Positions 1-7,200 of a stretch of DNA of 13,688 bases are shown here, piece after piece. The position numbers and the translations under genes are program-made. The stretch's first letter is position 1; the number at the start of each line of letters is the position of its first letter. The stretch comes from Leucobacter sp. (lineage in GTDB: Bacteria; Actinomycetota; Actinomycetes; Actinomycetales; Microbacteriaceae): assembly GCA_017990305.1 (NCBI GenBank), contig JAGNOB010000011.1, forward strand, positions 1 to 13,688, given 5' to 3'. The notes under the pieces are model-generated. The model searched no databases. It saw nothing but the letters and a program-made list of their open reading frames with translations, and was not told the origin of the DNA.

Positions 1-170
1 ACTTCATGTTCAAGAACTACGACGAGATCCTGAAGATCGACGGCGAGGTCGGCAACAAGAAGACCTACGATCCGCGCGCATGGGGCCGGGCCGCTGAGAG
101 CGGCATGGCCGCCCGCATCGCCCTTGCAGCGGAGCAGCTCGGTTCTGCAGGAAAGTCGGTGAGCGCGTAA
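1..170 (+). CDS. fba: Class II fructose-bisphosphate aldolase, C-terminal end (partial)
   Basis: The frame starting at base 3 is open from the left edge to a TAA at 168-170 and gives 55 residues. It contains FKNYDEILKIDGEVGNKKTY and then DPRAWGRAAESGMAARIA. This is the usual C-terminus of class II (zinc-dependent) fructose-bisphosphate aldolase; the E. coli enzyme has the matching YYDPRVW...SMIARL block near its end. The enzyme cleaves fructose-1,6-bisphosphate to dihydroxyacetone phosphate and glyceraldehyde-3-phosphate in glycolysis and runs in reverse in gluconeogenesis, in the cytoplasm. The zinc ligands and the catalytic region lie upstream of the window, so the assignment rests on the C-terminal block only. 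The stop overlaps the next start as TAATG, so the two genes are probably cotranscribed. Confidence 0.9.
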   Translation, partial: FMFKNYDEILKIDGEVGNKKTYDPRAWGRAAESGMAARIALAAEQLGSAGKSVSA

Positions 171-1102
171 TGCCAGACACTCCCAGTGGCCGACCTGAGG
201 CTCCCGAACCAACTGTTCCTGTTGGCGAGCCGACCACAGAGCCTGCTCCCGCCGAGCCAGGTCCAGCCGAGCCAACGACGGATCCCGGCGCGCCGGCTCC
301 GGAGCAGGTGACACCGACGCTTCCGGTTCCTGCCCCCGCTGCACAGCCCGACACCCGTCCGCGCCCGGAGTTCGGCGAGTACGCACCCGAGGGCTGGGAG
401 TGGAAGCCAGAGGGCGACGACGCAGCACCGTCTTCCGGCACGTCAGTCGGCGCGACGCCGCAGCGTCCCGGCGCCGGTCGCGCCGCGGCGGCTGGAACAG
501 TGCAGGGCGTGCCGCACAATCTTGGCTCCGGCATTGCTCGCCCGTCACGCAAGTCAGCTCCGAAGAGCGCGGCGGCGGCCCCGAGCTCAGGCGAGCCCTA
601 CCGCGCCCAGGGGTCGGCACAGCCAGCCGCTCCGCGGCAGGCTCAGCAGTTCCAACCGCCCGCCCAGGGCATGGCTGGCTACCAGAAGCCTCCGAACATG
701 GCCGACAGGATCATCACGATTCTGCTGCTCGTGTTCGGCGGGTTCGGCGCGCTTCAGTCTGCCTTCGCGATGATGGGCATGAGCACGATGTTTAAGGTGA
801 TGGAGGACGCGCCGGGAATCAGCGCGCTCACCCCGCCTGCATGGCTCGATCTGACCGGCAAGATCACCGGCATGGTGCTCCTCGTGTTGTACGGCCTCGT
901 GCTCGTCTACTCGATCCGTCGGCTCCGCGCGCGCAAGCTCACCTTCTGGGCTCCGCTCGCCGCCGGGATGCTCGCGTTTATTGTGGTCGTGACGATCGTC
1001 GCTGCCGCGATGGTGCAGACGCCTGAACTCATGGAGGTCATGCGCGATCCGCAAGCCTCGACAGAGCTCCTGAACTATCTGCAGGGCTTCCCCTCGAACT
1101 AA
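170..1102 (+). CDS. Proline-rich three-helix membrane protein, DUF6264-like
   Basis: The 310-aa product has two halves. Residues 1-170 are low-complexity, rich in Pro, Ala, Glu and Gln, and probably disordered, with one conserved-looking island at 68-80 (FGEYAPEGWEWKP). Residues 171-310 hold three predicted membrane helices at about 181-203, 232-249 and 260-282, with a basic stretch (RRLRARK) between helices 2 and 3. The layout of a disordered N-terminal tail with a PR-x-FGEYA motif and a small helical membrane domain matches, from memory, the Microbacteriaceae family DUF6264; no function is known for it. The ATG overlaps the aldolase stop (TAATG), with an AGGAAAG about 14 bases upstream, so translation may be coupled. 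Long proline-rich tails often act as spacers or interaction surfaces, but nothing here shows a partner. The reading frame is secure; the family name is less so. Confidence 0.8.
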   Translation: MPDTPSGRPEAPEPTVPVGEPTTEPAPAEPGPAEPTTDPGAPAPEQVTPTLPVPAPAAQPDTRPRPEFGEYAPEGWEWKPEGDDAAPSSGTSVGATPQRPGAGRAAAAGTVQGVPHNLGSGIARPSRKSAPKSAAAAPSSGEPYRAQGSAQPAAPRQAQQFQPPAQGMAGYQKPPNMADRIITILLLVFGGFGALQSAFAMMGMSTMFKVMEDAPGISALTPPAWLDLTGKITGMVLLVLYGLVLVYSIRRLRARKLTFWAPLAAGMLAFIVVVTIVAAAMVQTPELMEVMRDPQASTELLNYLQGFPSN

Positions 1103-1115
1103 CGTTCGCACGCCC

Positions 1116-1159
1116 GCGCTCACGCCACCCGCTTCCTCGGATCCGGGTGGCGTGAGTGC
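1116..1159 (+). terminator. Strong hairpin terminator after the DUF6264-like gene
   Basis: CTCACGCCACCCG (1119-1131) and CGGGTGGCGTGAG (1144-1156) are a perfect 13-base inverted repeat around a 12-base loop. The stem can be extended outward by one G-U and two G-C pairs to 1116-1159. It starts 13 bases after the stop and is followed by TTT, so it most likely ends the aldolase/DUF6264-like transcript. The U-tract is short. Confidence 0.75.
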
Positions 1160-1186
1160 TTTCCGGAGCCACCGTCCGCGACTCAC

Positions 1187-1224
1187 TTTCCGCTCCGGCA
1201 CTCGCAGTCGGCTACGCTGAACCC
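1187..1224 (+). promoter_or_regulatory. Possible leaderless promoter for the MFS transporter
   Basis: TACGCT at 1213-1218 fits the actinobacterial -10 pattern TANNNT and lies six bases before the ATG at 1225, so transcription would begin at or next to the start codon. No Shine-Dalgarno is visible upstream of that ATG, which fits a leaderless message. A weak TTTCCG/TTCCGC block near 1187-1193 is the only -35 candidate. Confidence 0.4.
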
Positions 1225-2655
1225 ATGAGTTCACCGTCGAGTTCTGATTCTGCAGCGCTGCCCGCCTCGTCGCGCAACGCCCCGGGGGCTACCCCCAAGC
1301 TTCCCGCTGGCAGCGTCGCGCGCTACGCGGCGGGTTCGCTCGCGACCGGCGGCTTCGCGACGCTTCCAGGCCTCGTGCTTGTGTACTACCTCACCGACTC
1401 CCTCGGTGTCACCGCCCTCGTTGCCGGGCTCATCGTGACGCTCGCAAAAGTGTGGGATGTCGTGATCGACCCCATTATCGGTGGACTCAGCGACCGCGCG
1501 CTCGCGCGCACCGGAACCAGGCGTGGGCCGATGCTCGTCGGCGTGATCGGTCTTCCCATTGCATTCGTGCTCATGTTCGCCGTTCCGCCGGGGCTCTCCC
1601 CAGCGGTGTCGGCGACGTGGGTGCTCGTCGCGTTCGTTGCGGCCGCGACGTTCTTCAGCATGTTCCAGATTCCGTACATTTCGCTCCCCGCTGAGCTCAC
1701 CGACGGATACAAGGAGCGCACGCGTCTTCTCACCTGGCGCGTTGTCGTGCTCACGATCGCAATCCTGCTCTTCGGCGCGGGCGGCCCAGAGATCCGCGAC
1801 CTCTTCCCGAACAACCAACTCCTCGGCTATCTCGTCATGGCAATCGCCGCAGCGGCGCTGCTCGGCCTCAGCTTGTGGATCGCGTCGACAGTCGCGCCCC
1901 GCGGGGCGCCGACGATGGCGGCCCACAGCGGGCCCCGCGCATTCTCCCTCGTGCACTACCGCGAGGGCCTTCGGGCGTTGCGCGACAGCCAACCGTTCCG
2001 TGCACTCCTCGCGACGTTCATGCTGCAGGGTCTCGCGACGGGGCTGATGCTCGCCGGTGCACAGTACGTCGCGACCTGGGTGCTGGATTCTCAAGGCGCC
2101 GTGACAGTCCTGTTCGTTTCACTCATCGCCCCGGCGCTGTTGTTCGCCCCAGTCTGGCGGTGGATCGCGGATCGTATCGGCAAGGTGCGAACGTTCCGTA
2201 TCGCGAGCCTCCTGTTCCTCGTCGCAACGGTCGTGCTCATAGGCATGCTGCTGTGGCCTGGCATGTGGATCCTCGTGCCCGTTGGCGTCGCGGGCGCCGC
2301 ATACGCGGGGATGCAGACGATGCCAATGGCGATGCTGCCAGACGTGATGAGCCACGATGCTGCAAGCTCCGGTGGCGGCGAAGCACGGGCGGGCGTCTTC
2401 GGCGGTGTCTGGACCGCGGGCGAGACCGCCGGCATGGCACTCGGTTCGACGACGCTCGCGCTCGTGCTCGCAACGACAGGCTACGTCGAGTCAGTCGCGT
2501 CGGTGACTGTTACGCAGCCCGCGACAGCTGTCTCAGGCATCACGCTTTCGTTCAGCCTCATCCCCGCTCTGCTGATGCTCGCCAGTCTCGCGACGCTGCG
2601 CGGCTACAAGCTGTCGGAGCGCGACATCGATCCCGCAACCGGGAGCCGGGCGTGA
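1225..2655 (+). CDS. MFS_2/GPH-family transporter
   Basis: The 476-aa product is a polytopic membrane protein with about 12 predicted helices after a hydrophilic N-terminus of about 30 residues. Residues 51-102 carry the glycoside-pentoside-hexuronide:cation symporter (MFS_2) signature: VYYLTDSLGV, then KVWDVVIDPIIGGLSDR, then RTGTRRGP. In this family the Asp residues of helix 2 (here D78 and D82) are near the cation site. Substrates of the family include sugars and glycosides; animal MFSD2 members move lysophospholipids and sphingosine-1-phosphate. The substrate here cannot be read from sequence. I chose ATG 1225 over the in-frame GTG at 1156, because 1156 lies inside the terminator stem and the extra 23 residues look non-coding. 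The stop overlaps the GTG of the next gene by four bases, which argues for functional pairing with the PLP enzyme. Confidence 0.88.
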   Translation: MSSPSSSDSAALPASSRNAPGATPKLPAGSVARYAAGSLATGGFATLPGLVLVYYLTDSLGVTALVAGLIVTLAKVWDVVIDPIIGGLSDRALARTGTRRGPMLVGVIGLPIAFVLMFAVPPGLSPAVSATWVLVAFVAAATFFSMFQIPYISLPAELTDGYKERTRLLTWRVVVLTIAILLFGAGGPEIRDLFPNNQLLGYLVMAIAAAALLGLSLWIASTVAPRGAPTMAAHSGPRAFSLVHYREGLRALRDSQPFRALLATFMLQGLATGLMLAGAQYVATWVLDSQGAVTVLFVSLIAPALLFAPVWRWIADRIGKVRTFRIASLLFLVATVVLIGMLLWPGMWILVPVGVAGAAYAGMQTMPMAMLPDVMSHDAASSGGGEARAGVFGGVWTAGETAGMALGSTTLALVLATTGYVESVASVTVTQPATAVSGITLSFSLIPALLMLASLATLRGYKLSERDIDPATGSRA

Positions 2656-4178
2656 ACGCCGGGCGCTCCTCGGCCGAGATCCTCGCCGAACTCGCCTCGC
2701 TCCGCAACCTTGACGCCCCGACGCACGGCGGGCGGGTGCTGTCGTACGTCTACGATTCGGGCCTCGCCGAGCTCGACGAGCTCGCGCGCGACGCTGCGGA
2801 GCTCGCCCGCCCGCTCAACGCGCTCGACCCGACAACGTTCCCGTCAGTAGCGGCTATGGAGCGCGATGTGATTGCGTTCGTACGCAAGGCGCTGCACGGT
2901 GCGACCCCCAAGCTTGGGGCCGGCACCGTGGTCGGCACGGTGACCAGCGGAGGTACCGAAAGCTGTCTGCTCGCGGTGAAGACCGCCAGGGATCTCTGGC
3001 GTGCCGACAATCCCGAGCTCGCGGGGCAGCTGGCCCGAGCCGGCAAACGGCCACGGCTCGTCACCGCAGCGACCGCACACGCAGCGTTCCAGAAGGCCGC
3101 ACGGCTGTTCGATCTCGAGTGGGATCCCGTGGCATGCGGGCCCGACGGCTCAGTTCGGGCTGCCGGCTTTGAACGGAAGCTCGGCGCCGATGTCGCCCTC
3201 GTCGTCGTCTCGGCCCCAGCGTATCCGTCAGGTGCGCTCGACCCGATCGCGTCTGTCGCGCAGGTCGCGAAGGAGTTCGGTGTGTCCTGCCACGTGGACG
3301 CGTGCTTTGGAGGCCTCGTGCTTCCGTGGTGGCCGGGGGTCGAGCCCTGGGACTTCCGTGTGCCCGGAGTGACGAGTATCTCCGCAGACCTACACAAGTT
3401 CGGCTACGCCCCGAAGGGGGTCTCGGTGCTGCTGCACCGGGGCCGCAGGCGGCACCGAGCGCAGTTCTTCGCGACGACAAGCTGGCCAGGCTACCCGGTC
3501 GTGAACCCGACGCTGCTTGGTTCGAAGTCCGCTTCACCACTCGCGGCAGCCTGGGCGATCACGAAGCGTCTCGGCAACGATGGTTTCGCCGATCTCACGG
3601 CCTCGTGCGTGCGCTCAGCAGAAGTCATCGTCCGCGAGGCGTCACAGATCCGCGGCCTCAACGTGTGGGGCGCGCCTACCGGCCCGTCAGTCGCCCTCGT
3701 CACCGACACCGATCTGCCCGACACCGAGCAGGTCGACCCGCACCACCTCGCCGACGAACTGGCGACACTGGGGTTCCGCATCCAGCACCAACCAGGCTTC
3801 ACGCAGCCCAACGGAGTGCGGCTGCCGCACACTGCGCACCTCACGGTCACTCCCGTCACCGAGCAGACGCTCCCCGAGCTCGTCGCCGCCCTCAGAGCGG
3901 CAGCGGAGTCGGTCCGCGGAATACCCCGAGCAAACCCGCGCATCGAATACGGCGCCCTGCAGGTGCTCGGATATGCGCCGAAGCGCGAGGGCGGCCCCTA
4001 CCGGCTGCCATCGCCCGACATGGCGTGGCGCATGTTGAAGATTGCTGGTGCCGGCGGTAAAGGCTCGTCACTTCCAGGCAAGCTCGCACCCCTCATGGCT
4101 CTCGCCGAACGATTGCCGGCTCCGGTCGCTGAGGCACTCCTCACCGAACTCCTCGCGCGGGTGAGCGAGCCTCGGTAA
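2652..4178 (+). CDS. PLP-dependent sphingosine-1-phosphate lyase-like enzyme
   Basis: The 508-aa enzyme is of the group II decarboxylase fold (PLP fold type I). Visible landmarks are GTVTSGGTES (94-103, cofactor phosphate binding), H143 (expected to stack on PLP), HVDACFGG (214-221, D216 pairing with the pyridine nitrogen) and SADLHKFGYAPKG (244-256), whose K249 should form the Schiff base. The FFATTSWPGYP block and the NPTLLGSKS block after it closely track the WPGG...SPT..GSR segment of sphingosine-1-phosphate lyases, rather than glutamate or tyrosine decarboxylases. Known bacterial lyases of this type cleave long-chain base phosphates to a fatty aldehyde and phosphoethanolamine, but related proteins may act on amino acids, so the substrate is uncertain. 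A C-terminal extension of about 90 residues follows the fold. The GTG at 2652 has GGGAG six bases upstream and overlaps the transporter stop as GTGA. The frame stays open back to 1875, but that stretch is the shadow of the transporter. Confidence 0.85.
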   Translation: MNAGRSSAEILAELASLRNLDAPTHGGRVLSYVYDSGLAELDELARDAAELARPLNALDPTTFPSVAAMERDVIAFVRKALHGATPKLGAGTVVGTVTSGGTESCLLAVKTARDLWRADNPELAGQLARAGKRPRLVTAATAHAAFQKAARLFDLEWDPVACGPDGSVRAAGFERKLGADVALVVVSAPAYPSGALDPIASVAQVAKEFGVSCHVDACFGGLVLPWWPGVEPWDFRVPGVTSISADLHKFGYAPKGVSVLLHRGRRRHRAQFFATTSWPGYPVVNPTLLGSKSASPLAAAWAITKRLGNDGFADLTASCVRSAEVIVREASQIRGLNVWGAPTGPSVALVTDTDLPDTEQVDPHHLADELATLGFRIQHQPGFTQPNGVRLPHTAHLTVTPVTEQTLPELVAALRAAAESVRGIPRANPRIEYGALQVLGYAPKREGGPYRLPSPDMAWRMLKIAGAGGKGSSLPGKLAPLMALAERLPAPVAEALLTELLARVSEPR

Positions 4179-4183
4179 CCGGA

Positions 4184-4219
4184 AGCCCGCTTCCAGCGCG
4201 GAGCACTGTCTCGCGGGCT
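4184..4219. terminator. Possible bidirectional hairpin between convergent genes
   Basis: AGCCCGC (4184-4190) and GCGGGCT (4213-4219) form a 7-bp stem with a 22-base loop, between the + strand PLP enzyme and the end of the - strand ATPase gene. The location suits a shared terminator, but there is no T-tract on either side and the loop is long, so this is tentative. Confidence 0.3.
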
Positions 4220-4248
4220 GTTCCCGCCGCGGCCCCGGCGCACGCCCC

Positions 4249-7200
4249 CTACAGCGGGTCGTCCCCACCTGGTGAAGCAGCCTGAATGAGCGTCACACCG
4301 CCTCCGGAGGTCGCGTAGCCCCGGCCCGGCGTCATCGCCACCGGGGACGTTCTCGGTAGCCGCACGCTCAACAATTCGCCGTCGTAGTCAGTATCGGGTT
4401 GCAGCATGACCCCGCACCGCGACTTCTGCAAGACCTTGGTCCAGTGGCCGTACAGTCCGCGTAGATCCGCTGCGCGCCCAGCAGCGACGACCGTGAGCCC
4501 GGTGGGCGGGGTCGTTACCAGGCCGGCCAGACTCTGGTCGCTGTCTGCCACACGTTCGGCGTCGTCGACGAGCAGCAGCACGCGGCCTCGTTCGAGACGA
4601 AGCGAAGCGAGCAAGGCTGGAATGTCTTCCGGGCTCTCAGCAACACGGTCGAGCCCCGCGTTCCGAAGTGGTGAACGTCGGTCGAACACTCCCCAGACCG
4701 CCGGTCGCTGGCCGCCAGGCAACGCCATAGCGGATTGCGCGATTGCGAGGAGCAGCGTCGACTTCCCCGAGCGGGCTGGGCCGGCGACGAGCGCGTGCTC
4801 GCCCTCGTAGAGTTCGAGAACCGCAGGCTGCAGTGTGTCTTCCCTGATACCGACAGGAAGGTGAATCGGTTCACCTTCGAGCCGGAGATGCCCGGCGATA
4901 CTCGCGGCGGGAACCACATCAGGCAGCGTCCCGATCGCGTCAGCCTTCTGCGGCGTTGCCGACCAGCGCTGCTTCGCTTCCGTGACCGCGTGCTCAAGGC
5001 CAAGGTCTGGTGTCGCGACGTGCATCTGCACGAGGCTCGTCACGTCAACGCATCTTCCGGGTACGGGGGCGGGAACCGTCTTCCCCTTCACTCCGAGCGA
5101 TGAGTAGTCGTAGGCGTCCGCCAGTCGATAGACCCACCGTTGCGTCGTAACTTCGTCAACCGCCGAAGGCACCGCCTTTGCTCGACTCGTGGACATCGCA
5201 AAGTGCATGCCGAGTGCGGGCCCGTCGGCGTAGATCCGGTAGAAGTCGTCGAGGAGCTGTTGCCCCTCGTAATCTTGGAACTCGTCACGAAGGGCAGCGA
5301 AGCCGTCAATGAGGATGACCGCGCGTCTCGCGGGGGCGTGTGATTCGCGCCGGCGGTTGAACTCTGACTTCAGGTAGCGCAAGAAGCGCACCTGGCGCTC
5401 CTTAGCCCCAGCCCCTGCGCCGACATACGCGACGGAGTGTGGCAGTCGCCCGACGGCGGCGAGCCCCCGTGACCCCATATCGAGCGTAAGAATATCGAGC
5501 TCGGCAGGATCGACCGAAGCGCCAAGCGTGAGTGCGATTGTCGCAAGTGTCGTTGTCGTACCACTCCCCGGGATTCCCATGAGCAAGAGATTGCCCTCAG
5601 ACATGTCCCAGCCGACCGGGATCTGCCGCTGCTCATCGGGCTCGTCCGCGAGGGCAACACGCACAGTATCGCCGACGAGGCCTCCGACTGCGGGCTGCGG
5701 CCGCGCCATCTGATCGGCAGGACCGGCTGCGGCTTCGAGCTCGTAGCCTGCGAGCGACACCCGTTCGCCGAGCGCCTCGGGCCACACTTGCCGCGGCGGG
5801 GCAAACCCAGCTGCGTCATTTGCTTCGACGACTGCATCGATGAGCAGATCGAGGTCGTTGGCGTCTGCCGCCCGGGCTGAGGTGTTCGTCGTGCGCGGTA
5901 TCAGAGCCCCAAACAGGCCCACGTCGCGTATCTGCACGCGTTCTGAGATAGCCTCCTGCGGCCGACCGGTGACGAGCGCAGTCTGCACGGGGGTTATGTC
6001 GTCTTGCCCCAGCTTCACGTAGGCTCGACCCGTTTGCGCACGGCCGATGCTTGCAGCCGAGGGCACTCCGATCACGTTCGCAGAATCTTCTCGGCTCTGC
6101 ACACGAAGCGCGACACGCAAGTTCGTGTTGGCCAGAATGTCATCGTTGACAACACCCGCCGGTCGCTGCGTTGCGAGCACCATGTGCACGCCCAACGTCC
6201 GCCCAACGGCGCCGACACTCACCAGCGAAGCAAGCACGTCTGGGAAGTCTTTTGCGAGCATCGCGAACTCATCGATCACGAGGAGCAGCCGCGGCAGGGG
6301 CTCAGCCGGCTGCGTCGCGAGGTAGGCGGGAAGGTTGTCGACGTCCTCGCCGGCCTCGGCGAAGAGCCGCTGCCGCCGCTGCATTTCGGCCTCGAGCGCT
6401 CTGATTGCCCGGTCGGCGAGCTGTTCATCAAGGTTGCTGATCGTGCCGATCGTGTGCGGCAGTCGCTCACACGCCTTAAACGCCGCGCCACCCTTGAAGT
6501 CGACGAGAATAAAGTTCAATTGGGTGGGATCATTGCGTGCTGCGAGCCCAGCAACGAACGACCTGAGAAACTCTGACTTACCCGAGCCCGTGGTGCCGCC
6601 GACGAGCCCGTGCGGGCCGTCTTTGACGAGGTCAAGGCTCAGCGGTCCGTTCTCGCCCAACCCGATCGGGGTCGAGAGCCCCGGCGCAGTTGCCCAGAGG
6701 TCGCGCACCGTCTCGGCGGTGAGCGCCTGCGAATCGAGAAGCTCAGGGAGCCGCACGAGAGCTGGCAGTGACGCGCCTGGCACGACGAGCTCAGGGTCTT
6801 CAAACCGTGAGAGGTTCCGTGCGGTTCGATCGGCCTGCGACTGGCTGACTCCCGCGATAATGACATCGTTGACGCGTGTGCGTTCCTCGGGTTGGTCCAC
6901 AGTCGCGGCTGCGTCCGCGCCGATGTCGACAACGACAGTGCACGCCGCGGGAAGCTGGTCGGCAGTGGCGGCGATAACGACACCGCTCACTTTTCGCGTG
7001 TTCGCCGCGACGCGTTCGATCCCGCCGGGGACTCTTCGCCCATGCCCGAGCAGCTCTCGTGCTGGCGCTTCCCGGCCCTCGGTAAGCACCTCAGAGTCCA
7101 CGACTGTCAGCATTGTCGGAGTCGGAAGCGAGTCGATGTTGTCGACAAGGGTCCGGAGCATGGCGGAGCTGCCCTCGCGCTGATTGGACATCCAACGCAC

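Noticed and set aside
1156..1224. Upstream GTG start for the transporter
   Set aside because: It lies at the end of the terminator stem, and the added 23 residues do not look like a transporter N-terminus. ATG 1225 is preferred.
1875..2651. Long in-frame extension of the PLP enzyme to the left
   Set aside because: It is Arg-rich and overlaps the transporter in another frame. The GTG at 2652 has a Shine-Dalgarno and the GTGA overlap.
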